Source: Enterococcus sp. ZJ1622 (GTDB lineage Bacteria > Bacillota > Bacilli > Lactobacillales > Enterococcaceae). From it: a stretch of DNA of 64,000 nucleotides. Below the pieces are notes generated by a model, which saw only the letters and a program-made list of their open reading frames with translations, was not told the origin of the DNA and did no database searches. The translations under genes and the position numbers were made by a program. The stretch spans positions 1 to 64,000 of the forward strand of contig NZ_JAAKDW010000001.1 in the NCBI RefSeq assembly GCF_011038845.1. The letters run 5' to 3'. Below, piece after piece: positions 36,315-46,582 of the stretch (positions are counted from its first letter, which is position 1; the number at the start of each line of letters is the position of its first letter).

Positions 36315-37160
36315 ATGAAAAAGAAGATTTTTGGATTTGCGGCAGCATTGCTGCTGACAGTTGGTTTAGCGGCATGTGGAAATAGTGACAGTAAAGATTC
36401 AGCAAGCAATTCAGATGAGACGACGTTGAAAGTTGGCGCTTCACCTACACCGCACGCGGAAATTCTAGAACATGTGAAACCGTTGCTGAAAGATGAAGGG
36501 ATCGATCTTGAAATCGTCAAATTCGATGATTATATCCTCCCTAACCAAGCATTGGAAGAAGGAGATATCGATGCCAATTACTTCCAGCACATTCCTTATC
36601 TGAACAAAGAAATCAAGGAAAAAGGTTATGATTTTGTCAATGCCGGCGCAGTTCATATCGAACCAATGGGCCTGTATTCTAAAAAGATTAAAGATATCTC
36701 TGAGTTGAAAGACGGAGCGACAATCATTACATCAAACTCTGAATCTGACTGGGGCCGTATCATCACGATCTTGCAAAATGCTGATCTAGTCAAAGTCAAA
36801 GACGGCGTTGATCTAGAAACAGCAACATTTGACGATATCGAAGAAAACCCTAAAAATCTGAAATTCAATCATTCGATCGATCCGTCACTTTTAGCTTCTA
36901 CGTATCAGAATGACGAAGGTGACTTGGTAGCGATCAATGCTAACTTTGCATATGGTGCAGGCTTGAATCCATTAAAAGATTCTATTTTGCTTGAAGAAGA
37001 CAACTCACCTTATGTCAACGTCATTGCAACTCGCAAAGAAGACAAAGACAGTGACAAGATCAAGAAACTGATCGAAGTGCTTCATCAAGAAGATGTCCAA
37101 AAATGGATCGAAGACAAATGGGGCGGTTCTGTAAAACCAGTAGCTGCTGAAGCAAAATAA
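36315..37160 (+). CDS. metQ: Methionine-binding lipoprotein MetQ
   Basis: A 281-residue substrate-binding lipoprotein (NlpA family). The lipobox is VGLAACGNSD with the lipidated Cys near residue 22. The binding domain has TLKVGASPTPHAEILEHVKPLL, DANYFQHIPYLN and IEPMGLYSKKIKDISELKDGA. The ATG at 36315 is chosen over 36309 because AGGGGG at 36300-36305 is better spaced. It is the third gene of the T-box-controlled operon. Confidence 0.95.
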   Translation: MKKKIFGFAAALLLTVGLAACGNSDSKDSASNSDETTLKVGASPTPHAEILEHVKPLLKDEGIDLEIVKFDDYILPNQALEEGDIDANYFQHIPYLNKEIKEKGYDFVNAGAVHIEPMGLYSKKIKDISELKDGATIITSNSESDWGRIITILQNADLVKVKDGVDLETATFDDIEENPKNLKFNHSIDPSLLASTYQNDEGDLVAINANFAYGAGLNPLKDSILLEEDNSPYVNVIATRKEDKDSDKIKKLIEVLHQEDVQKWIEDKWGGSVKPVAAEAK

Positions 37161-37186
37161 TCGGCCAGCCGGAAAACTGGTCGGCC

Positions 37187-37226
37187 AAAGGGCTGTGACA
37201 AAATTATTGTCACAGCCCTTTTTTCG
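37187..37226 (+). terminator. Terminator of metNIQ
   Basis: AAAGGGCTGTGACAA (37187-37201) pairs with TTGTCACAGCCCTTT, followed by more T. A second smaller GGCC hairpin precedes it. Confidence 0.9.
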
Positions 37227-37228
37227 AA

Positions 37229-37345
37229 TAAACGGTGTTCTCCTGCCAACTCCTCGGGCACAAGTCACAATATTCATCAAACATGAGAAGCTGTTTGTTG
37301 AAATTGTTCCTTGTGCCTCAGAGTTGAACGGCAGGTTCACAACCT
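37229..37345. repeat. Long imperfect palindrome between metQ and sufC
   Basis: CCTGCC...GGGCACAAG (about 37242-37264) pairs with CTTGTGCC...GGCAGG (about 37311-37336), and the inner parts (CATCAAACA with TGTTTGTTG) continue the pairing. It has no reading frame and the shape of small dispersed repeats of enterococcal genomes; copy number is unknown. Confidence 0.5.
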
Positions 37346-37425
37346 CTTTTTATATAAATTACAATCTAGAAATCAAGATAGTTTGATAATAAATAAAACT
37401 TATTCGATTTTAGTAAGGAAGATCA

Positions 37426-37454
37426 TTGCGCTTCATTCTCAATTAGTCTAAAAT
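37426..37454 (+). promoter_or_regulatory. Promoter of the suf operon
   Basis: TTGCGC (37426-37431), 17-base spacer, TAAAAT (37449-37454). No clear regulator site is seen next to it. Confidence 0.6.
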
Positions 37455-37490
37455 GGGTGAGAACGAAAGAGAATTTGGGGGTAATTTGGC

Positions 37491-38264
37491 ATGTCTGTCT
37501 TAGAAGTAAAAAATCTACATGTGTCGATTGAGGACAAAGAGATCCTTAAAGGCGTGAACCTGACAATGAAAACAGGGGAGATCCATGCAATCATGGGACC
37601 GAATGGAACAGGTAAATCCACCTTGTCAGCCGCAATCATGGGAAATCCCAATTATGAAGTCACAGAAGGCGAAATCTTATTCGACGGGAAAAATATTTTA
37701 GACTTGGAAGTCGATGAACGGGCACGATTAGGCTTGTTCTTAGCTATGCAGTATCCAAGTGAAATTCCTGGGATAACCAATGCAGAATTCATGCGTGCCG
37801 CTATTAACGCAAAACGTGATGAAGATGACAAGATGTCTGTAATGACTTTTTTGAAAAAATTAGATGAAAAAATGGCTCTATTGAATATGCCGGAAGAAAT
37901 GGCTGAACGTTACTTGAACGAAGGTTTTTCAGGCGGTGAAAAGAAACGAAACGAGATTCTGCAGTTATTGATGCTTGAACCAACTTTTGCGATTTTAGAT
38001 GAAATCGATTCAGGTCTGGATATCGATGCATTGAAAGTCGTAGCCAAAGGGGTCAATGAAATGCGCAGCGAGAATTTCGGCGCACTGATCATCACGCATT
38101 ATCAGCGTTTACTGAACTATATCACACCAGATGTCGTCCATATCATGATGGATGGTCGTGTAGTGATGACTGGTAACGCAGATCTGGCAAAACGTCTTGA
38201 AGCAGAAGGCTATGCTGGTATCAGTAAAGAATTAGGAATCGACTACAAAGAAGAAGAAGCGTAA
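37491..38264 (+). CDS. sufC: Fe-S cluster assembly ATPase SufC
   Basis: ATPase of the SufBCD scaffold for iron-sulfur cluster assembly. The 257 residues have Walker A GPNGTGKST near residue 35, signature FSGGEKKRNEILQLL and Walker B FAILDEIDSGLDIDAL, the last being diagnostic of SufC. GGGGG precedes the ATG. It is the first gene of sufCDSUB. Confidence 0.97.
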   Translation: MSVLEVKNLHVSIEDKEILKGVNLTMKTGEIHAIMGPNGTGKSTLSAAIMGNPNYEVTEGEILFDGKNILDLEVDERARLGLFLAMQYPSEIPGITNAEFMRAAINAKRDEDDKMSVMTFLKKLDEKMALLNMPEEMAERYLNEGFSGGEKKRNEILQLLMLEPTFAILDEIDSGLDIDALKVVAKGVNEMRSENFGALIITHYQRLLNYITPDVVHIMMDGRVVMTGNADLAKRLEAEGYAGISKELGIDYKEEEA

Positions 38265-38276
38265 GGAGGAGCAGAC

Positions 38277-41255
<2,979 letters not shown>

Positions 41256-41259
41256 GAAC

Positions 41260-42651
41260 ATGGGCGTACCAGAATTAGAAGAATACAAATTCGGTTTTCA
41301 CGATGACGTGGAACCAGTTTTCAGTACCGGAGAAGGCTTGACAGAAGAAGTCGTACGCGAAATGTCGCGTATCAAGGGCGAGCCAGAATGGATGCTTGAG
41401 TTCCGCCTGAAATCATTGGAAACATTCAATAAAATGCCGATGCAGACTTGGGGACCAGATCTTTCAGACATCGACTTCGATGCCATCAAATATTACCAGA
41501 AACCAAGTGACAAACCAGCACGTGACTGGGATGATGTACCAGATAAGATCAAAGACACTTTTGAAAAAATAGGGATCCCAGAAGCCGAACGTGCATACTT
41601 AGCAGGCGCTTCCGCTCAATATGAGTCAGAAGTGGTCTACCACAATATGAAAGACGAATTCGAAAAACTTGGGATCATTTTTACCGATACGGATTCTGCC
41701 TTGAAAGAATACCCAGAACTATTCAAAGAATACTTTTCAAAACTCGTACCGCCAACTGACAACAAATTAGCTGCACTAAATTCAGCTGTATGGTCAGGCG
41801 GAACCTTTATCTATGTACCAAAAGGCGTCAAAGTCGATGTGCCACTACAAACTTATTTCCGGATCAATGCGGAAAACACCGGGCAATTCGAACGTACATT
41901 GATCATTGTCGATGAAGGCGCAAGTATCCACTATGTCGAAGGCTGTACTGCACCAACATATTCAAGCAACAGCTTGCACGCTGCTATCGTTGAGATCTTC
42001 ACGAGAAAAGATGCGTATTGCCGATATACAACGATCCAAAACTGGTCAGACAATGTATACAATCTTGTAACAAAACGTGCCAAAGCCTACGAAGGTGCAA
42101 CAGTCGAATGGATCGACGGAAACCTTGGTGCGAAAACAACTATGAAATATCCAAGTGTTTACTTAGACGGAAAAGGCGCACGAGGAACGATGCTTTCCAT
42201 CGCCTTTGCAGGGGCGAACCAGATCCAAGATACCGGGGCGAAAATGATCCATAATGCACCGAACACTTCAAGCTCCATCGTCTCCAAGTCGATCTCAAAA
42301 GACGGCGGGGAAGTAAACTACCGAGGACAAGTCACCTTTGCCAAAGACAGTGCTGGTTCGATCTCTCACATCGAATGTGACACGATCATCATGGACGAAT
42401 GGTCGAAATCCGATACGATCCCATTCAACGAGATCCATAACAGCCAAGTATCTTTGGAACACGAAGCCAAAGTCTCAAAAATCTCTGAAGAGCAGCTGTA
42501 TTATCTCATGAGCCGAGGCTTGACCGAAGCCGAAGCCACTGAAATGATCGTCATGGGCTTTGTCGAACCATTCACCAAAGAACTTCCAATGGAATACGCA
42601 GTCGAACTCAACCGATTGATCAGTTATGAGATGGAAGGGTCTGTTGGATAA
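41260..42651 (+). CDS. sufB: Fe-S cluster scaffold protein SufB
   Basis: A 463-residue scaffold core. Signatures are [27 protein letters not shown], the Cys-containing [19 protein letters not shown] near 230, [25 protein letters not shown] near 370 and [21 protein letters not shown]. The last codons (Met-Glu-Gly-Ser-Val-Gly) match related codons at two junctions 14 and 18 kb downstream, so the 3' end is the integration site of the mobile array and the present C-terminus is probably element-supplied. Confidence 0.96.
   Translation: MGVPELEEYKFGFHDDVEPVFSTGEGLTEEVVREMSRIKGEPEWMLEFRLKSLETFNKMPMQTWGPDLSDIDFDAIKYYQKPSDKPARDWDDVPDKIKDTFEKIGIPEAERAYLAGASAQYESEVVYHNMKDEFEKLGIIFTDTDSALKEYPELFKEYFSKLVPPTDNKLAALNSAVWSGGTFIYVPKGVKVDVPLQTYFRINAENTGQFERTLIIVDEGASIHYVEGCTAPTYSSNSLHAAIVEIFTRKDAYCRYTTIQNWSDNVYNLVTKRAKAYEGATVEWIDGNLGAKTTMKYPSVYLDGKGARGTMLSIAFAGANQIQDTGAKMIHNAPNTSSSIVSKSISKDGGEVNYRGQVTFAKDSAGSISHIECDTIIMDEWSKSDTIPFNEIHNSQVSLEHEAKVSKISEEQLYYLMSRGLTEAEATEMIVMGFVEPFTKELPMEYAVELNRLISYEMEGSVG
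42631..42651. other. attL: sufB 3' end used as integration site
   Basis: ATGGAAGGGTCTGTTGGATAA codes Met-Glu-Gly-Ser-Val-Gly-stop. GAAGGGTC-GT-GGATAA recurs at 56383-56400 (Glu-Gly-Ser-Val-Gly-stop) and GAAGGCAGTGTAGAGTAA at 60222-60239 (Glu-Gly-Ser-Val-Glu-stop), each followed by its own terminator. The shared core is TGGAAGG. Confidence 0.7.
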
Positions 42652-42664
42652 CAACTAATTCATT

Positions 42665-42703
42665 GCTCGAAACGTTGATATTAAAGCGTTTCGAGCATTT
42701 TTT
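42665..42703 (+). terminator. Terminator after sufB, supplied by the element
   Basis: GCTCGAAACG (42665-42674) pairs with CGTTTCGAGC (42687-42696), then ATTTTTTT. It also faces the end of the integrase gene. Confidence 0.9.
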
Positions 42704-42720
42704 TATTTGTATTTTAATAG

Positions 42721-42741
42721 TTGGCTACGTTTTTGGCTACG
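42721..42741. repeat. TTGGCTACG direct repeats at the element left end
   Basis: TTGGCTACGTT (42721-42731) and TTGGCTACG (42733-42741). The 11-mer recurs at 56265-56275 and 60104-60114 near the right-end copies, so it is a candidate integrase binding site. Confidence 0.6.
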
Positions 42742-42748
42742 CTCGGAA

Positions 42749-43891
42749 TTATTCGCCCATAAATTTTGCAAATCGGTCACCAGTTTTCTTGATAGATTGT
42801 GGTGTGACATGAGCATAGATATTCATGGTAGTTTTAATATCTTTGTGACCTAATCGTTCTTGTACTTCTTTTATCGACGCACCACTTTCAAACAATAAGC
42901 TGCAGTGGGTATGCCTAAATCCATGTGGAGTAATTTGAGGCTCCATCGGTGTCTTTTTGTAAATCCAGTCTAACCAATCGTTTACTACTTGGGGGTAGTA
43001 CAACTTGTTTGTGTTTGTAGTGAAAAGAAACTGTTTTGGTGAATTCGTGTTATAGCCATATAGGATCATTATCTTCATTTGTTCTTGTTGCCAAATACGC
43101 AGTTGTTTAAGTGTAAAATCATCAAGCTGAATCGTTCTTGAAGAATTTTTAGTTTTAGGTACCTGTAGCACTACTTGATTAAACTCGTCTTGAGCGATAG
43201 TTTTACCAATTGTTACTGTTTTATTGAAATAGTCTATATCTTCCCATTGTAGCGCCAATGCTTCACTTTTACGCATTCCTGTATAAGCTAATAAACGGAA
43301 AAAAGTGTACAGTTTAACTGAATTATTTTCTTTAGTATTCTGTAAAAACAGTTGTAATTGATCTTTCGTGTAAAACTTCAAGGGTTGTTCTTCTTCAATT
43401 TTTCTTGGAAGTAATGTTTTAGACATAGGATTATCCTTACAGACTTCCATTGCTACCCCAAATTTAAATATTTGAGCAGTTGTTTTTCTCAAGAAACCAT
43501 ATTGTTTTAATGTTTTGTGCCATTCATTCACCTGTTTTTGGCAATAACTAACACTTATTTTATCCAATCGTAATTCCCCAAAAGCAGGTAATATATGGTT
43601 TTTGCAAAAACGTTGAGCAACGGCAACAGAAGACGGTTTTACTCTTGTTCTGTAGTTATTAATCCATAATTCATACAACTCTTGAAAAGTTGTAACATTG
43701 ATTTTAAACTCTTGTTTTTCTTTAAAGTCTACAAGTAGTCTATTAAGTGCTGTTTGCGCCTCAGCTTTTGACTTGAATCTTCTACGCTTTGTACGTATAT
43801 CCTTTCCAGTCTTGGGGTCTTTTCCTAAATAAGTTTCAAATCCCCAATATTTTTCGCCATTTTGTAATTTATAACTAAAAAATGTTGCCAT
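42749..43891 (-). CDS. int: Tyrosine recombinase, element integrase
   Basis: A 380-residue phage-type integrase. It has an N-terminal arm-binding domain (FFSYKLQNGEKYWGFETYLGKDPKTGK), a SAM-like core-binding domain and the catalytic domain with Arg in RLLAYTGMRKSEALALQW near 210, [17 protein letters not shown] near 325, and the LGHKDIKTTMNIYAHV box with the nucleophile Tyr near 358. It ends close to attL, as usual. A truncated relative lies at 56497. Confidence 0.93.
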   Translation of the reverse strand: MATFFSYKLQNGEKYWGFETYLGKDPKTGKDIRTKRRRFKSKAEAQTALNRLLVDFKEKQEFKINVTTFQELYELWINNYRTRVKPSSVAVAQRFCKNHILPAFGELRLDKISVSYCQKQVNEWHKTLKQYGFLRKTTAQIFKFGVAMEVCKDNPMSKTLLPRKIEEEQPLKFYTKDQLQLFLQNTKENNSVKLYTFFRLLAYTGMRKSEALALQWEDIDYFNKTVTIGKTIAQDEFNQVVLQVPKTKNSSRTIQLDDFTLKQLRIWQQEQMKIMILYGYNTNSPKQFLFTTNTNKLYYPQVVNDWLDWIYKKTPMEPQITPHGFRHTHCSLLFESGASIKEVQERLGHKDIKTTMNIYAHVTPQSIKKTGDRFAKFMGE

Positions 43892-43916
43892 TTGATTCTC
43901 TCCTTACTTCATGATT

Positions 43917-43937
43917 GCAGGTAGAGAAGTTATTTGA
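43917..43937. repeat. 21-bp inverted copy of the right-end repeat
   Basis: An exact 21-bp match, in opposite orientation, to 56228-56248 and 60067-60087 (core AATAACTTCTCTACC). Its place next to the integrase start fits an arm-type integrase site. Confidence 0.7.
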
Positions 43938-43941
43938 AGAA

Positions 43942-44739
43942 TCAATTGTTTTTAAATTTATCGTGATTATTAGTTAGAAATTTTGCGATCATACTATTTT
44001 TCTCATATGGAAAATTGTATTTTTTACTAAGATCAGAGATAAATTTTTCTGTTTCAAATTGGTTTTTAGTAATTTTATAAAAGAAATCCTCGACAGATGA
44101 ATACTCTGAAAAATCTTTATAAGCTAAGTCCATTTCGTCTAATAATTGTTTTGAAGATTCAATCATTGTTTCTTTTTCACCGTATTTGAAATCACCGTTT
44201 CTTATCTTATCTTGAAGTTTACTGTTGGCCCTTTTGAAGAATAGTTCTTTAGAGATAGAGTGTCTTTGGTTAGCGTACTCTTCAATCAGAGGATTGATAT
44301 TATTAGCAAGTATCTCATTTAGATAAATTTCAAAATCTTTTGAGTAATATTTTGTAAATATATTTTTTATTATAGGATTCAATAACTCATAGTCTTTATC
44401 TAGCGAAAACGTATCACTATATCTTTCTTGAATGTCTTTAAAGACTTTGTGAGGTATTTCTGGGAAGTCCTTAATATATAGCTCATACCCTATATCGATA
44501 AGGTATGAAGTTATATATTCTTCTAAAGTTCCCCATTTAATCCAGTCAATTGTTGAATTAGTGATAGTTGATAATAATTTCAGCTTTTGTGGATTTGGCA
44601 AATTGGTCCCACGTTCCCAGTTGGATATGGTCGCACGTGGTGAATTATCTATTTTCCTTCCAAGTTCTTCCATAGTAAAACCACATGAAAGGCGTAATTG
44701 TTTGATTCGTTTTCCTGCTTCTGAAGGATTCGGCTTCAT
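43942..44739 (-). CDS. HTH (XRE) repressor of the element
   Basis: A 265-residue protein with an N-terminal XRE helix-turn-helix (AGKRIKQLRLSCGFTMEELGRKIDNSPRATISNWERGTNLPNPQKL) and a long helical C-terminal part without recognised family. It is divergent from the excisionase gene across a region with a large perfect palindrome, the layout of a repressor that keeps the element quiet. No peptidase motif typical of self-cleaving repressors is seen. Confidence 0.82.
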   Translation of the reverse strand: MKPNPSEAGKRIKQLRLSCGFTMEELGRKIDNSPRATISNWERGTNLPNPQKLKLLSTITNSTIDWIKWGTLEEYITSYLIDIGYELYIKDFPEIPHKVFKDIQERYSDTFSLDKDYELLNPIIKNIFTKYYSKDFEIYLNEILANNINPLIEEYANQRHSISKELFFKRANSKLQDKIRNGDFKYGEKETMIESSKQLLDEMDLAYKDFSEYSSVEDFFYKITKNQFETEKFISDLSKKYNFPYEKNSMIAKFLTNNHDKFKNN

Positions 44740-44838
44740 CTTTTTTCTCCTTTTTATTTTTAAAGATAGTATATCATATTTATAAAATAAAAGTATTTAA
44801 AAGTATTTACTTTTTATCTGGAGTATGATACTTTATTC

Positions 44839-44893
44839 TTATAAGTACAAATAAATACATTTTTACGCAATTTGTATTTATTTGTACTTATAA
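44839..44893. promoter_or_regulatory. 55-bp perfect palindrome between repressor and excisionase genes
   Basis: Two 21-bp arms (44839-44859 and 44873-44893) are exact inverted copies around a 13-base spacer. Each arm contains GTACAAATAAATAC or its reverse. Shorter related half sites (AAGTATTTA) lie at 44791-44810. It probably holds operators for the adjacent repressor. Confidence 0.75.
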
Positions 44894-44938
44894 AGGTAGA
44901 GGAGTTATAGAATAATTAATTAAAAAGGAGAGGTTTTT

Positions 44939-45238
44939 GTGGAAGCAATAAAATTAATGATTTCAGAAGAACAGGAGGAAATGTTTCTAAAGCAGTTTTA
45001 TCAAATTGCTACAAAAGCTATTGAAAAGGCTCAAGAAAATGCGGGGATGACAAGGGAATATCTCAATCAAAAAGAAATGGCGGAATACTTAAATGTGAGT
45101 GAAAACTTTTTAAAAAATGCTGTGAGAAATGAGGGATTGCCCGTAGTTGAATTAGGGGCAAGAAAATTTTATTCGAAAAAGGCAGTTAATGAGTTTATGT
45201 TTGCTCGAATGAAAAGGGGGGAAAATATTGGAAGATGA
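44939..45238 (+). CDS. xis: Excisionase-like DNA-binding protein
   Basis: A 99-residue protein with a MerR/excisionase-type winged helix (YLNQKEMAEYLNVSENFLKNAVRNEGLPVVELGARKFYSKKAVNEFM) at residues 41-90. It starts with GTG at 44939 after GGAGAGG. It is the first gene right of the divergent control region, as expected for a directionality factor. Confidence 0.75.
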   Translation: MEAIKLMISEEQEEMFLKQFYQIATKAIEKAQENAGMTREYLNQKEMAEYLNVSENFLKNAVRNEGLPVVELGARKFYSKKAVNEFMFARMKRGENIGR

Positions 45239-45332
45239 TGAAGTAGAAATTATAAAAAAATGCTTTAAAAAAAGAAAAAAAGTGTTCCCAAAAGTTTGCA
45301 GACTGGGGGAACACTCAATAATAAAGTGCTGA
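45228..45332 (+). CDS. Possible small basic protein
   Basis: A 34-residue frame starting TTG at 45228 (MEDDEVEIIKKCFKKRKK), preceded by AAAGGGGGG at 45213-45221 inside the end of the excisionase gene. It contains a GTGTTCCC/GGGAACAC stem. The ribosome site is good, but coding is not proven. Confidence 0.35.
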   Translation: MEDDEVEIIKKCFKKRKKVFPKVCRLGEHSIIKC

Positions 45333-45377
45333 GAAAACTTTATTTATAGCTATTATATCAAAAAAGAAGGTGAAAAG

Positions 45378-46379
45378 GTGTTTTCTTCTGGAAATGTTGT
45401 AGTTGACAAACTTAGAGAAATAAATTTTGACGGAAATGTAATTCCACACACATGGTACGATCAATTAAGAAAAAAAACGAAAAAAGGTGTTGAGAAGCCC
45501 TATTTGAATGCAATAGTTATCTTAGCAGAAATTACTTACTGGTACAGACCCCAAAAAATTTTTAACGATGAGGGCCAGTTAATTGGATATAAAAAGAAAT
45601 TTATTGAAGATATTTTGCAAAAATCATATAAGCAATTAAGCAAAAAAACAGGACTATCAGAAAGAGCTATAAAAGATGCAATTGTGTACTTAGAGAAAAA
45701 GGGAATTATCAAAAGAGTTTTTAGAAATATTTATTATGAGCAAAGAGCAGTTACATTATCAAATGTTATGTACATTGTTTTAAATGTACATAAATTGATA
45801 GAAATTACTTTTCCTGCTTTAGATCGTGAAAAAAAGGAGTATGTGTCGAAAATCCGTCAGAGGGTTATCGAAAAAAAGAGATATGTCTCTTTAAAAAAAG
45901 GTAGAGGTATGTACAAATTCGTATATACGTATACAAAGACTACTTCACAGAACACATCAAAGACTACTCCCGTTATGGAAGAAGAGGATATTAATATAAA
46001 GAGGATTTACAGTAAGATTAGTGTTCTTTATGAAGCAAATAACGAAGATGGTCGAAAATTATTTCAAGTGTATCACTATTTGAAAAACGCTAATGTAGAC
46101 ATAAAAGATATCAGAAAAATCATTGAATTTTTATATGAAAATACTCAGTATCTTAACGCTCAATGCATTATAACACAACATAAAGCATGCGTTTTTCAAG
46201 CAAAAACAGATCAAGGACTATTCGATTACACAAAGTTTTTTCTAAAGGGACTTCAAATTAGATATAAAAATCAGCTTCTAGAAAATATAGAAACTACAGA
46301 TCAATTCAATAAAGCCTTCAGAATTAAAGAGTTACCTAAAATCCCTATGCATAATTGGTTAGAAGGAGAAAAAACATGA
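45378..46379 (+). CDS. Replication-initiator-like protein with winged helix
   Basis: A 333-residue protein. The N-terminal half holds a winged helix like those of phage and plasmid initiators (SYKQLSKKTGLSERAIKDAIVYLEKKGIIKRVFRN near residues 92-125) after a DnaD/RepA-like LNAIVILAEITYWYRP. The second half is helical. It starts with GTG at 45378 after AAGGTGA. A replication role fits elements that replicate briefly after excision. The family match is only by pattern. Confidence 0.6.
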   Translation: MFSSGNVVVDKLREINFDGNVIPHTWYDQLRKKTKKGVEKPYLNAIVILAEITYWYRPQKIFNDEGQLIGYKKKFIEDILQKSYKQLSKKTGLSERAIKDAIVYLEKKGIIKRVFRNIYYEQRAVTLSNVMYIVLNVHKLIEITFPALDREKKEYVSKIRQRVIEKKRYVSLKKGRGMYKFVYTYTKTTSQNTSKTTPVMEEEDINIKRIYSKISVLYEANNEDGRKLFQVYHYLKNANVDIKDIRKIIEFLYENTQYLNAQCIITQHKACVFQAKTDQGLFDYTKFFLKGLQIRYKNQLLENIETTDQFNKAFRIKELPKIPMHNWLEGEKT

Positions 46380-46519
46380 TTAAAAATCGTCTAATAGATC
46401 AAATATGGTGTCTTGATCAAAACACAGATACTCTCGAACTAATCGAGAGTATCTGCTTCAATACTGTAGTTCTCGATTTAAGATCTGAAAATGACAAATG
46501 TGTAAAACTCACATCATAA
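46376..46519 (+). CDS. Small protein of unknown function
   Basis: A 47-residue acidic protein starting MIKNRLIDQIWCLDQN. It overlaps the stop of the Rep-like gene (ATGA) and has AGAAGGAGAA at 46361-46370, so translation is very likely. An 11-bp perfect inverted repeat (46427-46437 with 46443-46453) lies inside it. Confidence 0.6.
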   Translation: MIKNRLIDQIWCLDQNTDTLELIESICFNTVVLDLRSENDKCVKLTS

Positions 46520-46582
46520 TTGACAGAAAAACAGCTCAGAAGCTTTCTGAGAGCCTAAAAAAATGGGCTGAGGGAGGTAACA

